NCBI RefSeq assembly: GCF_003382565.3
Contig: NZ_CP086253.1
Location: forward strand, 1,550,001 to 1,614,000
Origin: Pectobacterium aquaticum
GTDB lineage: Bacteria; Pseudomonadota; Gammaproteobacteria; Enterobacterales; Enterobacteriaceae
Reading direction: 5' to 3'
DNA: 64,000 nucleotides
Below the pieces are notes generated by a model. It saw only the letters and a program-made list of their open reading frames with translations, was not told where the DNA came from and ran no database searches. The position numbers and the translations under genes were made by a program. Position 1 is the stretch's first letter, and every line of letters begins with the position of its first letter. Positions 18,316 through 28,030 of the stretch are shown in pieces.

Positions 18316-19518
18316 TTACGCGGTCAGACGGTAAGCGTCTTCGGCGATGACCAACTCTTCATTGGTCGGGATAACCAGCGCCGCGCGGGTGCCATCTTTA
18401 GCGATGTTGCCACCTTTACCGAAGCGTGCGGCCAGGTTGCGCTCGTGGTCGACGTCAAAGCCCAGCAGACCCAGTTTTTTCAGCGTCAGTTCGCGCACCA
18501 TCGCTGCGTTTTCACCGATACCACCGGTGAAAATCACTGCGTCCAGACGACCTTCCATCAGGGCAGTGTAAGAACCGATGTACTTAGCCAGACGGTGGCA
18601 GTAAACGTCCATTGCACGTTTAGCGTCTGTTTTCGTCTCGTAGTTATCTTCAACGTAGCGGCAGTCGCTGGTCACTTCAGTCAGGCCCAACAGACCAGAT
18701 TCTTTGGTCAGCATTTTGTTGATAGCATCAACACTCATGCCCATTGAGTCATGCAGGTGGAAAATGATCGCCGGATCGATATCGCCACTACGCGTACCCA
18801 TCACCAGACCTTCCAGCGGCGTCAGACCCATAGAGGTGTCAACGCATTGGCCGTTACGGATTGCAGTAACGGAACCGCCGTTGCCGAGATGGCAAGTGAT
18901 GACGTTCAGCTCTTCTACAGGTTTGTTCAGCACTTTAGCGGCTTCACGAGAAACAAAGTAGTGGCTAGTACCGTGTGCGCCATAACGGCGGATGTGGTTT
19001 TCTTTATACAATTTGTACGGCAGTGCATAAAGGTAGGATTCTTCCGGCATGCTCTGGTGGAATGCGGTGTCGAAAACAGCGACGTTCTTATCAGCCAGGT
19101 GCGGGAAAGATTTCAGTGCTTCGTCGATACCGATCAGGTGAGCTGGGTTGTGCAGAGGTGCAAAAGGTACGGAATCTTTGATACCCTGAAGAACATCATC
19201 AGTGATGATCGCGGATTGGGTGAACTTCTCACCGCCGTGAACGATACGGTGACCAATAGCAACCAGTTGAGCTGACAACTCCGGTTTCTGAGACAGAATG
19301 GTATTGACGATGAAGTTCAGCGCTTCGCTGTGAGCTGCACCGGCACCCAGTTCGGCGTCGTGTTTACCGCCGTCCATTTTCCATTTGATGCGGGCTTCAG
19401 GCAGGTTGAAACATTCGGCTAAACCAGACAGGTACTCTTCTCCGTTAATCGCATCGATGATCGCGAATTTCAGTGATGAACTACCGCAGTTAAGAACCAG
19501 TACTAACTTACTCGACAT
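18316..19518 (-). CDS. ackA: Acetate kinase
   Basis: Converts acetyl phosphate and ADP to acetate and ATP (reversible). 400 residues, as in E. coli, of the ASKHA fold. Family motifs visible: VLNCGSSSLKFAI at residues 6-18, GHRIVHGG, FDTAFHQSMP, RRYGAHGTSH and TGGIGENAAMVR. First gene of the minus-strand ackA-pta pair; ribosome binding site AGTAGG lies about ten bases before the ATG. Confidence 0.98.
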   Translation of the reverse strand: MSSKLVLVLNCGSSSLKFAIIDAINGEEYLSGLAECFNLPEARIKWKMDGGKHDAELGAGAAHSEALNFIVNTILSQKPELSAQLVAIGHRIVHGGEKFTQSAIITDDVLQGIKDSVPFAPLHNPAHLIGIDEALKSFPHLADKNVAVFDTAFHQSMPEESYLYALPYKLYKENHIRRYGAHGTSHYFVSREAAKVLNKPVEELNVITCHLGNGGSVTAIRNGQCVDTSMGLTPLEGLVMGTRSGDIDPAIIFHLHDSMGMSVDAINKMLTKESGLLGLTEVTSDCRYVEDNYETKTDAKRAMDVYCHRLAKYIGSYTALMEGRLDAVIFTGGIGENAAMVRELTLKKLGLLGFDVDHERNLAARFGKGGNIAKDGTRAALVIPTNEELVIAEDAYRLTA

Positions 19519-19976
19519 GGAAGTACCTACTTGTTATACATGGTTAAAAAAATGTCATCAGGGCATATAGCGTATCGCATGCCGCCGCTGGCATTTATGA
19601 TTAACATCATACCTTGGTGTGATACACCAGACACGATGATGAAATAGGGTCGATATGATGCCGTAGGTTATATCGGATAATCGATACAACAATTAATCGA
19701 TATAACTAATCTCTACAACAACGTGACATCGACCTGATGTAAACCGCAGCTTTTAAAGCGATGGATAACCGCGTTATGGCCGTTGGCTGCGCTTATGTCG
19801 CGAAGGAATTATACTCCCTGCGTGTAGTCATACTACTTTAGGTATACAGCGGCCAAAAGGCCGATCTAGGATACCGATAGCGCAGGCTAAACACAAAATA
19901 TATTTTAACCTTATCAACTTGAGTTGTTGATTTGTGCAAAAGTTTTATTTTTTATCTGTAAAGTTGAGGTGTGGCT
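19519..19976. other. Divergent intergenic region ackA / yfbV
   Basis: 458 bases between divergent genes. Must hold both promoters. AT-rich with several ATCGATA-type repeats (for example TCGATACAACAATTAATCGATA near 19681). No gene is supported. No confident operator assignment. Confidence 0.6.
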
Positions 19977-20432
19977 ATGGCGACGAAACCAGACAGTAGA
20001 ATTAGTTGGCTACAGCTACTCCAATGTGGGCAGCATTACATGAAAACGTGGCCAGCAGATAAGCGGCTGGCGACCGTATTTCCTGAAAATCGCGTGGCGC
20101 GAGCGACGCGGTTCGGTATCCGCATTATGCCGCCGCTGGCGGTGTTTACCTTAACGTGGCAGATTGCGCTCGATGGGCAGCTCGGCCCAGCCATCGCCAC
20201 CGCGCTGTTTGCCTGTAGCCTGCCGTTACAGGGGCTCTGGTGGCTGGGTCGCCGTTCTGTGACGCCTTTGCCGCCGACGCTGGCACAGTGGTTCCATGAG
20301 ATTCGCCATAAGCTATTGGAGTCAGGACTGGCATTAGCACCCTTGGAAGAAGCGCCAACTTACCAAGCGTTGGCGGATGTGCTGAAACGTGCGTTTAACC
20401 AGCTTGATAAAACCTTCCTGGATGATTTGTGA
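19977..20432 (+). CDS. yfbV: UPF0208 membrane protein YfbV
   Basis: 151-residue inner-membrane protein with two closely spaced hydrophobic segments (about residues 45-90, IMPPLAVFTLTWQIALDGQLGPAIATALFA). In E. coli YfbV acts near the replication terminus, limiting the reach of MatP macrodomain organisation; that role is assigned by homology. The ATG at 19977 gives the same length as E. coli; GTG at 19971 is an alternative. Divergent from ackA. Confidence 0.94.
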   Translation: MATKPDSRISWLQLLQCGQHYMKTWPADKRLATVFPENRVARATRFGIRIMPPLAVFTLTWQIALDGQLGPAIATALFACSLPLQGLWWLGRRSVTPLPPTLAQWFHEIRHKLLESGLALAPLEEAPTYQALADVLKRAFNQLDKTFLDDL

Positions 20433-20597
20433 TCGGCGTCAGGCTGTGTGCGGGTTGATGGCTATTTTGTTCTTTCCCCTGTTTCAAATCAAAGAAGCGG
20501 TGGCTACCGCTACCGTGACACGATTCAGTATGCGATTCTGGGGTAAATACCTATTTAGCGATATTGGCTTACCCCAAAAAGGGTTCAGGAGAGCAAC

Positions 20598-21092
20598 ATG
20601 GAAATGACAAATGCCCAGAGATTGATCCTTTCAAATCAATATAAAATGATGACGATGCTCGATCCCGACAATGCTGAGCGCTATCGCCGGTTACAAACCA
20701 TTATCGAGCGTGGTTATGGTTTGCAGATGCGCGAACTGGACCGTGAGTTTGGTGAGCTGACTGAAGAGGTTTGCCGCACCATTATTAACATCATGGAAAT
20801 GCATCATGCCTTGCAGGTGTCGTGGACCAATCTGAAAGATAAGCAGGATTTGGATGAGCGTCGCCTGACCTTCCTAGGCTTTGATGCCGCAACGGAAGCG
20901 CGTTACCTCGGCTTTGTACGCTTTATGGTACATGTCGAAGGTCGCTATCCCCACTTTGATGCAGGTACGCATGGGTTTAACGCTCAGACAAAAATGTGGG
21001 AAAAATACAACAGAATGCTGGCTGTCTGGCAATCCTGCCCGCGCCAGTATCACTTAAGTGCGGTTGAGATCGCACAGATCATCAACGCCTGA
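20598..21092 (+). CDS. yfbU: UPF0304 family protein YfbU
   Basis: Soluble protein of 164 residues, nearly collinear with E. coli YfbU (MEMTNAQRLILSNQYKMMTMLDP, RGYGLQMRELDREFGEL, RFMVHVEGRYPHFDAGTHGFN). The family is conserved in enterobacteria; function is not known, though YfbU overexpression has been linked to cell death in E. coli. Preceded by GGAGAG. The sugar phosphatase gene follows closely. Confidence 0.94.
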   Translation: MEMTNAQRLILSNQYKMMTMLDPDNAERYRRLQTIIERGYGLQMRELDREFGELTEEVCRTIINIMEMHHALQVSWTNLKDKQDLDERRLTFLGFDAATEARYLGFVRFMVHVEGRYPHFDAGTHGFNAQTKMWEKYNRMLAVWQSCPRQYHLSAVEIAQIINA

Positions 21093-21113
21093 TTAATGAC
21101 AAAGGGGCTTTCT

Positions 21114-21770
21114 GTGGAGTGTAAAGGTTTTCTGTTCGACCTCGATGGTACGCTGGTTGATTCACTGCCTGCCGTAGAACGTGCGTGGATTAACTGGGCA
21201 AAAAATCACGATATTGAACCACAGGAAGTGCTAGATTTTATTCATGGCAAGCAGGCAATCACCTCCCTGCGTCACTTTCTTCAGGGACAGAGCGAAGAAA
21301 CGATTCAACAAGAGTTTGATGCACTGGAGAAAACAGAAGCCTCTGATACGCAGGGCATTGTTGCCATGCCAGGGGCGAAGGTGCTGTTGGAACGTTTGGA
21401 TGCACTGGAGATTCCCTGGGCGATTGTGACATCCGGCACGGTGCCGATTGCTAGCGCCCGTCATCATCATGGAGAACTGCCCGCTCCTCGTGCCTTTATT
21501 ACCGCGGAGCAGGTTGCCAAAGGTAAACCTCACCCTGATGCCTATTTACTTGGCGCACAGCAGCTAGGGCTGAAGCCGGAAGAGTGTGTCGTCGTTGAGG
21601 ATGCACCAGCGGGTGTGTTATCTGGCCTAGCTGCTGGCTGCAAGGTCATTGCGGTGAAGGCACCTGCGGATACGCCGAAACTGGATCAGGTCGATCTGAT
21701 CCTTGATTCGTTGGAGCAGATAGAAATAGAACCATTACCGAACGGCGTTGAGGTGCTTCTGCGCCAGTAG
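21114..21770 (+). CDS. yfbT: HAD-type hexitol/sugar phosphatase (YfbT/HxpA)
   Basis: Haloacid-dehalogenase phosphatase acting on sugar phosphates. Motif I FDLDGTLVDS with both catalytic Asp near the N-terminus, motif II VTSG, motif III Lys in GKPHPDAYLLGA, motif IV VVEDAPAGVLSG. I prefer the GTG at 21114 (MECKGFLFDLDG) because AAAGGGG lies six bases upstream and this matches the E. coli start; an in-frame ATG at 21096 lacks a good ribosome binding site. 218 residues, with a strong terminator after it. Confidence 0.93.
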   Translation: MECKGFLFDLDGTLVDSLPAVERAWINWAKNHDIEPQEVLDFIHGKQAITSLRHFLQGQSEETIQQEFDALEKTEASDTQGIVAMPGAKVLLERLDALEIPWAIVTSGTVPIASARHHHGELPAPRAFITAEQVAKGKPHPDAYLLGAQQLGLKPEECVVVEDAPAGVLSGLAAGCKVIAVKAPADTPKLDQVDLILDSLEQIEIEPLPNGVEVLLRQ

Positions 21771-21814
21771 GTGGTCTGTAACATCATGACAAAATTGTAA
21801 ATAAATATGATCAG

Positions 21815-21839
21815 ACCTCGCATCCGCGAGGTTTTTTTA
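21815..21839 (+). terminator. Rho-independent terminator after yfbT
   Basis: CCTCGC-ATCC-GCGAGG stem followed by seven T. Confidence 0.9.
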
Positions 21840-21847
21840 TGGCAGAC

Positions 21848-21975
<128 letters not shown>

Positions 21976-21983
21976 CAACGTCT

Positions 21984-22040
21984 GCCACCCTTTGGGCCAC
22001 CGCTGCGCGGTGTTGAAAAATGCGCCTGCATTTTTTATGG
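21984..22040. repeat. Dispersed intergenic repeat B, copy 1
   Basis: GCCACCCTTTGGGCCACCGC, then GCGCGGTGTTGAAAAATGCG, then CCTGCATTTTTTATGG. A diverged second copy with the same order of blocks lies at 43295-43351 downstream of nuoN. Confidence 0.8.
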
Positions 22041-22091
22041 CATGCTGAACCACCACCTCTCAATATGCATTTTTCTGTCAGGGGAACCGTT

Positions 22092-23924
22092 TTGAATAGC
22101 GAACTTCTCTGGGTTTTATCCCTGTTGCTGATCGCCATTGTGTTGTTTACCACCAATAAATTACGCATGGACGTCGTCGCGCTGTTGGTCATTATTGCGT
22201 TTGTACTGAGTGGCACACTGACGCTATCTGAAGCGTTGTTGGGGTTCAGCGATCCTAACGTGATATTGATTGCTGCCCTGTTTGTGATTGGTGAAGGGTT
22301 GGTTCGTACTGGCGTGGCTTATCAAGTCGGTGATTGGCTGGTTCGGGTGGCGGGCAGCAGTGAGATGAAGATGTTGATCTTACTGATGGTTACCGTTGCG
22401 TTGCTAGGGGCTTTTATGAGCTCCACCGGCGTTGTCGCGATTTTTATTCCCGTGGTACTGAGTGTTTCCTCTCGGATGAAAATTTCCCCCGGAAGGCTGA
22501 TGATGCCGCTGAGTTTTGCCGGATTGATTAGCGGCATGATGACGTTGGTCGCAACGCCGCCGAATATGGTGGTGAGCAGTGAGCTGATGCGTGACGGTGT
22601 TGCGGGCTTTGGTTTTTTCAGCGTGACGCCGATAGGGATGGTGGTATTGCTGCTGGGCGTGGCGTATATGATGGTGGCGCGTTACTGGCTTGGCAATGCC
22701 GAGACGGCAACAGCAAAAGAGATGTGGAAGAGAAGAACGTTTCGCGATCTGATTCGTGATTACCGGCTGACGGGCAGGGCACGTCGGCTGGCGATTCGCC
22801 CAGGATCGCCTTTTATCGGCCATCGTCTTGATGATTTACGCCTGCGTCAGCGCTTCGGGGCGAACGTGGTGGGAATTGAGCGCTGGCGTAAATTTCGCCG
22901 TGTGATGATCAGCGTGGCGGGCAATACCGAACTTCGCCTGAATGATGTCTTACTGATCGACATGTCGGCCTCTGAGGTGGACTTACGCGAATTTTTCACC
23001 ACGCAGCGCCTTGAACCGATGGTGCTGCGCGGTGAGTATTTTTCTGAGCAGGCGCGTGATGTGGGAATGGCGGAAGTCTCGTTGATCCCTGATTCCGAAT
23101 TGTTGGGGAAAACGCTGTACGACGTCGGGTTTCGAAGCCGCTATGGCCTAAGTGTCGTGGGGATTCGCCGGTCAGGTGAAGCAATGGACGGTATCCTTGC
23201 CGATGAACGGCTCCAACTCGGTGATATTCTGCTGGTGATGGGTGACTGGCGCATGATTCGACAACTGCACACGCAGAAAAACGATTTCCTTTTGCTTAAT
23301 CTCCCTGCCGAAGTGGATGATGTTGCGCCTGCGGTGAGTCAGGCACCCCATGCGCTGTTTTGTCTGGCACTGATGGTGGCGATGATGCTGACGGATGAAA
23401 TACCGAATGCGATTGCCGCGCTGATTGCTTGTTTGCTGATGGGGAAATTCCGCTGCATCGACATGGAAAGTGCTTATCGAGCCATTCATTGGCCGAGTAT
23501 TATTCTTATCGTCGGGATGATGCCGTTTGCGCTGGCGTTGCAGCAAACGGGTGGTGTCGCACTCATTGTTAACGGGTTGATGGATGTTGCCGGGAACGCT
23601 GGGCCGCATGTGATGCTGGTGTGCTTGTTCATACTGTGTGCCGTGATCGGCCTGTTTATTTCCAACACGGCGACGGCGGTGCTGATGGCACCGATTGCGA
23701 TTGCCGCAGCGAAGCAGATGGGGGTGTCGCCTTATCCCTTTGCGATGATCATCGCAATTGCAGCTTCTGCCGCCTTTATGACCCCGGTGTCGTCACCAGT
23801 GAATACGTTGGTTCTGGGGCCGGGCGGCTATAAATTCGGGGACTTTGTGCGCATTGGCGTCCCTTTTACCGTGCTGGTGATGTTAGTCAGCGTGGTGATG
23901 GTGCCGTGGCTGTATCCATTCTGA
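22092..23924 (+). CDS. yfbS: SLC13-family transporter with TrkA-C domains YfbS
   Basis: Inner-membrane transporter of the DASS/divalent-anion type. About a dozen helices in two blocks (N-terminal ~200 and C-terminal ~190 residues) flank two cytosolic RCK_C/TrkA-C domains (about residues 205-370), each with the GxxLxDLxLRxRxGxNVVGI pattern. Conserved membrane motifs SSTGVVAIFIPVV and SNTATAVLMAPIA mark the two half-repeats. Substrate unknown. The TTG at 22092 is chosen because it gives 610 residues, equal to E. coli, and follows CAGGGGA; ATG starts further upstream fall in repeat DNA. Confidence 0.92.
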   Translation: MNSELLWVLSLLLIAIVLFTTNKLRMDVVALLVIIAFVLSGTLTLSEALLGFSDPNVILIAALFVIGEGLVRTGVAYQVGDWLVRVAGSSEMKMLILLMVTVALLGAFMSSTGVVAIFIPVVLSVSSRMKISPGRLMMPLSFAGLISGMMTLVATPPNMVVSSELMRDGVAGFGFFSVTPIGMVVLLLGVAYMMVARYWLGNAETATAKEMWKRRTFRDLIRDYRLTGRARRLAIRPGSPFIGHRLDDLRLRQRFGANVVGIERWRKFRRVMISVAGNTELRLNDVLLIDMSASEVDLREFFTTQRLEPMVLRGEYFSEQARDVGMAEVSLIPDSELLGKTLYDVGFRSRYGLSVVGIRRSGEAMDGILADERLQLGDILLVMGDWRMIRQLHTQKNDFLLLNLPAEVDDVAPAVSQAPHALFCLALMVAMMLTDEIPNAIAALIACLLMGKFRCIDMESAYRAIHWPSIILIVGMMPFALALQQTGGVALIVNGLMDVAGNAGPHVMLVCLFILCAVIGLFISNTATAVLMAPIAIAAAKQMGVSPYPFAMIIAIAASAAFMTPVSSPVNTLVLGPGGYKFGDFVRIGVPFTVLVMLVSVVMVPWLYPF

Positions 23925-23953
23925 CGGTGTTTTTCCGTTATAGCGGACGCCCG

Positions 23954-24553
23954 CTATAGCGGCGAATCCTGGCTGATTTCGTCGAGCGACAGGCTGAAAC
24001 TGGGAACGAACACCGTCATGAAATAGTCCATTTCCGGGCTGTGGCGCAACTGCAATGTTTTTTCTAACCGCGCTTTGGCAAGCGTGAATTCTGCGTTGCC
24101 TGCCGATAATTCTTCCAGACATTTCAGGTAGGCGCAGAGCGCGTCTGCCTGTTTAACGATGAGGCGTTCTTCTTCGCTGGTGTAGTTATCATCCAGCAGC
24201 ATGCGATAATCCTGCTGCAACTCTTCCGGCAACATCTCAATCAGTTTCTGCTGTGCAATCTTCTCTATCTTCTTGTACTCATGTGCGATCTGCGCGTTGT
24301 AGTACTTGATGGGCGTCGGCATGTCACCGGTCAGCACCTCGCTGGCATCATGGTACATCGCCAGCAGCGCGATGCGTTCTGCGTTCAGGTTACCGTCGAA
24401 CTTGCGGTTTTTGATGACCGCCAGTGCATGCGCGACGAAGGCGACCTGAAGACTGTGCTCGGAGACGTTTTCCGTGCGCACATTGCGCATGAGCGGCCAA
24501 CGGCTGATGAGTTTTAGACGAGATAAATGGGCGAAAAAGTGGCTCTGATTCAT
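23954..24553 (-). CDS. yfbR: 5'-deoxynucleotidase YfbR
   Basis: HD-domain phosphohydrolase removing phosphate from dAMP, dGMP, dTMP and similar 5'-deoxynucleotides. Metal ligands are visible: His in ENVSEHSLQVAFVAHALA and the HD pair in LLAMYHDASEVLTGDMPTP; RWPLMRN near the N-terminus is conserved in YfbR. 199 residues. Convergent with yfbS, and followed upstream by alaA on the same strand. Confidence 0.95.
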   Translation of the reverse strand: MNQSHFFAHLSRLKLISRWPLMRNVRTENVSEHSLQVAFVAHALAVIKNRKFDGNLNAERIALLAMYHDASEVLTGDMPTPIKYYNAQIAHEYKKIEKIAQQKLIEMLPEELQQDYRMLLDDNYTSEEERLIVKQADALCAYLKCLEELSAGNAEFTLAKARLEKTLQLRHSPEMDYFMTVFVPSFSLSLDEISQDSPL

Positions 24554-24686
24554 GGCGATCTCTCAGACAACAGCACGGTGAAATAACGATATCGTGGGCG
24601 TCTATTGTGGGCACTTGCTGGGGGTTATGCAAACGAAGGTCAGGTTTTCGCCGGGCGATGACTGCCCGGCGAAGAGCGGTGCTGGG

Positions 24687-25901
24687 CTATTGGTGATAGT
24701 GCCCAAGGAAACGCCCTAATTTGTGGATCGCCATGTCCAGTTCATCAATACGCGGTAGCGTGACGATACGTACATGGTCTGGGTAAGGCCAGTTAAATGC
24801 AGTTCCCTGAACCAGCAACACTTTTTCCTGTAACAGGAGATCCAGCACCAGTTTTTGGTCGTCGTGGATATTAAAGCGTTTGGCATCAATGCGTGGGAAC
24901 ATATAAAGCGCGCCACGTGGTTTTACGCATGACACGCCAGGGATCTGATTGATCAATTCCCAAGAGCGGTTGCGCTGTTCGTACAGGCGTCCACCGGGTT
25001 GAATAAACTCACTGATGCTTTGATAGCCGCCCAAGGCGGTTTGAATCGCATGCTGCATTGGCACGTTGGCACACAAACGCATGGAAGCCAGCATTTCCAG
25101 CCCTTCAATATACCCTTTGGCGTGTTTTTTCGGACCGTTCAGTACCATCCAACCTTGACGGAAACCTGCCACACGATACGTCTTGGACAGGCCATTAAAC
25201 GTGACGGTCAGCAGATCTGGGGCGAGTGCTGCAATCGAGTGGTGCTGCGCATCGTCATACAGAATTTTGTCGTAAATTTCGTCGGCGAAAATGATCAGGT
25301 TGTGTTCGCGTGCAATTGCCACGATATCCAGCAGCAGCGCTTTGCTGTAGACCGCACCCGTTGGATTATTAGGGTTAATGATGACAATACCGCGCGTATT
25401 GGCCGTGATTTTTTTACGGATATCATCCAGATCGGGGAACCAATCGGAGGATTCATCGCAGAGATAGTGAACGGCATTGCCGTTAGACAGGGAAACTGCC
25501 GCGGTCCAAAGCGGGTAGTCCGGTGCAGGTACCAGCATTTCATCGCCTGGGTTAAGCAGAGCCTGCATGGATTGCACGATGAGTTCGGAAACACCGTTAC
25601 CGATATAGACGTCTTCAACCGTCATATCGCGCATATCCCGCGCCTGATAGTGCTGAACAATGGCTTTGCGAGCGGAATAGAGGCCTTTGGAATCACAATA
25701 GCCCTGTGCCGTTGGCAGGTTACGGATGACATCGACCAGAATTTCGTCCGGTGCCTCGAAGCCGAAAGGGGCAGGGTTGCCAATATTCAGTTTAAGGACT
25801 TTATTACCTTCTTCTTCAAGCCGCTTGGCTTCCTTTAAGACTGGGCCACGGATGTCATAGCATACGTTCTCCAGCTTCTTGGATTTTTCAATCGGAGACA
25901 T
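24687..25901 (-). CDS. alaA: Glutamate-pyruvate aminotransferase AlaA
   Basis: PLP-dependent class I aminotransferase making alanine from pyruvate and glutamate. The PLP lysine is in NGLSKTYRVAGFRQGW (about residue 240); IINPNNPTGAVYS and the Asp of FADEIYDKILYDD are conserved. I set the start at 25901 (MSPIEKSKKLENVCYDIRG), matching E. coli, giving 404 residues; an upstream ATG at 25952 would add 17 unsupported residues. Divergent from the LysR gene with a 501-base gap. Confidence 0.95.
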   Translation of the reverse strand: MSPIEKSKKLENVCYDIRGPVLKEAKRLEEEGNKVLKLNIGNPAPFGFEAPDEILVDVIRNLPTAQGYCDSKGLYSARKAIVQHYQARDMRDMTVEDVYIGNGVSELIVQSMQALLNPGDEMLVPAPDYPLWTAAVSLSNGNAVHYLCDESSDWFPDLDDIRKKITANTRGIVIINPNNPTGAVYSKALLLDIVAIAREHNLIIFADEIYDKILYDDAQHHSIAALAPDLLTVTFNGLSKTYRVAGFRQGWMVLNGPKKHAKGYIEGLEMLASMRLCANVPMQHAIQTALGGYQSISEFIQPGGRLYEQRNRSWELINQIPGVSCVKPRGALYMFPRIDAKRFNIHDDQKLVLDLLLQEKVLLVQGTAFNWPYPDHVRIVTLPRIDELDMAIHKLGRFLGHYHQ

Positions 25902-26402
25902 AAATAGTACGAACCTTTTGCAGAGAGCGCATATTCCCAGACGGAATAGCATAACCTGCTTAATGTACTCCTCCTATAGTACCTTTTGAAGAATGATTAT
26001 CGCTTTCGCTGCAAATGATTGCGCATCTGCACTATATGGTTGTGTACTCGTTGGATGGTGCGATATGGTAGGGGGCGGACGACTGTTCATGTCGCACTTT
26101 TTTAGCGCCAAAATAGGGTGACAGGGAGATCGCGTTTATTTAAGTGTGGAGCGTATTTATTTCGCAAGGTGAAATAAAGGGAAGGTGCCGTTTTTATTGA
26201 ATTAAGGATTAAGGCTGGTGAGCCATTTAATTATATGATGTCTTACCAATGGAAAGGCGATAGGGGTAACGAAATATAAGTATTTTTTTGCCCTTATCGT
26301 GCGTCTGCGATAGTGTCTTTAAATGTATCGGTCATTACCTGTACATGTAATAAAACACCAGGAATATTTTGTTAAAATTAAAATAGATAAGTGAAAAATC
26401 GT
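25902..26402. other. Divergent intergenic region alaA / lrhA
   Basis: 501 bases with no supported gene. The last ~200 bases before lrhA are AT-rich and probably form its promoter and a long untranslated leader. No clear operator was read. Confidence 0.6.
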
Positions 26403-27353
26403 ATGACCAGTGCAAATCGACCAGTACTTAATCTCGATCTTGATTTACTGAGGACGTTTGTCGCCGTTGCAGATTTAAATACGTTTGCAGCTGCGGCGGC
26501 CGCAGTTAATCGAACTCAATCGGCTGTCAGCCAGCAGATGCAGAGGCTGGAGCAACTCATCGGAAAGGAGCTATTTGCTCGGCACGGGCGCAATAAATTG
26601 CTGACCGAACATGGTGTTCAGTTTCTGGGTTATGCCAGAAAAATATTACAATTCAATGATGAAGCCTGTATTTCATTAATGTACAGCGATATTCAGGGTA
26701 TGTTGACCATTGGAGCGTCTGATGATACTGCAGACACTATCCTTCCTTATATTTTACACCGAGTGACATCTGTATTTCCTAAACTCTCCGTCAATGTCAG
26801 CGTAAAGCGTAGCGCTGAAATGATGGAGATGCTGAATGAGGGAAAAATAGATCTGGTCATTACCACAATGAACGGTGTGGTGTTTCCTCATGTGTTATTG
26901 CGTAGTTCTCCGACGCTATGGTACTGCGCCGCGGATTATCAGTTCCGAGCGCAAGAACCCGTGCCTCTGGTTGTTCTGGATGAACCGAGCCCTTTCCGTA
27001 CGCTGGCTATGCAGCAACTGACGGCTGCGGGGATCCCTTGGCGAATTGCTTATGTGGCTTCAACGCTGTCTGCGGTACGTGCTGCGGTGAAGGCTGGCAT
27101 GGGTATCACCGTACGTTCAGTAGAAATGATGAGCCCAGAACTGCGGGTGTTGGGTGAAGAGGAGGGGTTGCCGAGATTGCCTGAAACACGTTATTTCCTC
27201 TGCCAGAACCCTAACCAGGAGAACGAACTGGCGACGGCAATTTTCAATGTGATTGAATCAGGGAAGCCCTCTCACATTACGCCTGTCAGCCTGTTAGCAA
27301 ACAGCGCGAATGCAAAACTGTCTTCTGATCCGTCACTGAAGGACGCGATCTAA
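26403..27353 (+). CDS. lrhA: LysR-type regulator LrhA/HexA
   Basis: Transcriptional regulator of 316 residues. The N-terminal winged helix-turn-helix is nearly the same as E. coli LrhA (LDLDLLRTFVAVADLNTFAAAAAAVNRTQSAVSQQ); a periplasmic-binding-like effector domain follows. In E. coli LrhA represses flhDC; the Erwinia/Pectobacterium orthologue HexA represses exoenzymes, motility and virulence. ATG at 26403 matches MISANRP of E. coli. Located directly upstream of nuo in the same order as E. coli. The C-terminal tail (about the last 30 residues) is less conserved. Confidence 0.95.
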   Translation: MTSANRPVLNLDLDLLRTFVAVADLNTFAAAAAAVNRTQSAVSQQMQRLEQLIGKELFARHGRNKLLTEHGVQFLGYARKILQFNDEACISLMYSDIQGMLTIGASDDTADTILPYILHRVTSVFPKLSVNVSVKRSAEMMEMLNEGKIDLVITTMNGVVFPHVLLRSSPTLWYCAADYQFRAQEPVPLVVLDEPSPFRTLAMQQLTAAGIPWRIAYVASTLSAVRAAVKAGMGITVRSVEMMSPELRVLGEEEGLPRLPETRYFLCQNPNQENELATAIFNVIESGKPSHITPVSLLANSANAKLSSDPSLKDAI

Positions 27354-28030
27354 TCGTAATGGGAAGTTAACTATCATTCGGGGAGGGTAGGGATGCACCC
27401 CGAATGATGATGATTTATGACTAACGTGTTAAACCGAAATCGGCAGCGCCTTCTTGGCCTGATTTCTTCACGCCGATCCCACTTTGCGTTTTCCATTTCA
27501 CATCAATAGGCTAGGTGTGCGGAGATTAATGATCCCTTCCAGTTTATAAAACACCGGTTCTATTTTTTTAAAATAATGTTATGGAAAATAGCATCAAACC
27601 TTGTTCAGCATCAGCTTGATTTTTTTACTAACTAAATTGGTAAAAATGTGTGCTGGATCAAAAAATACCCCTAATAACCACATGGGGGAACAGGCATTTT
27701 CTGTGAAAATGGTATAGTGACGTAGTGAACTTGCTTCCTGTGCTGCTGCACACTGGTTAACTGACAAAAGTACTGATTCGATTTAGCTGCGGATGAGAAC
27801 ACAAAATGTTAACAAAACAGCGTGCATGTAAAGTAATGTACTGTTATTTTTAGTAAGGTTGAAAAAAAGGTTACAAATTTAGGGGCTCAACCATACCAAG
27901 CAAGGCTTACCTGATACGTTTCCGTGCTTTTTTGTGGTTATTAATCCTTCCTTTTAATCGATGTGGCGCATTAACTGCCGATAATAGAGCAGAGATGTTA
28001 CCCGCCACTTTTGATGAGTAAGCAAAGAGA
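27354..28030 (+). other. lrhA-nuo intergenic region
   Basis: 677 bases. Starts with a hairpin after lrhA, CATTCGGGG...CCCCGAATG (27375-27406), without a T-tract. The rest is AT-rich and must hold the nuo promoter(s) and a long leader, as in E. coli where nuo has an extended upstream region under NarL, ArcA and other control. I could not place individual sites with confidence, and no ORF in it is convincing. Confidence 0.6.

Noticed and set aside
17430..18350. 306-codon plus-strand frame
   Set aside because: Antisense to pta; the pta protein is fully supported by its motifs.
19913..19931. ATCAACTTGAGTTGTTGAT as an FNR site upstream of yfbV
   Set aside because: The half-sites are in the reverse order of the FNR consensus (TTGAT-N4-ATCAA), so it is not called.
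24999..25838. 279-codon plus-strand frame
   Set aside because: Lies entirely opposite alaA, which has clear aminotransferase motifs; a shadow frame.
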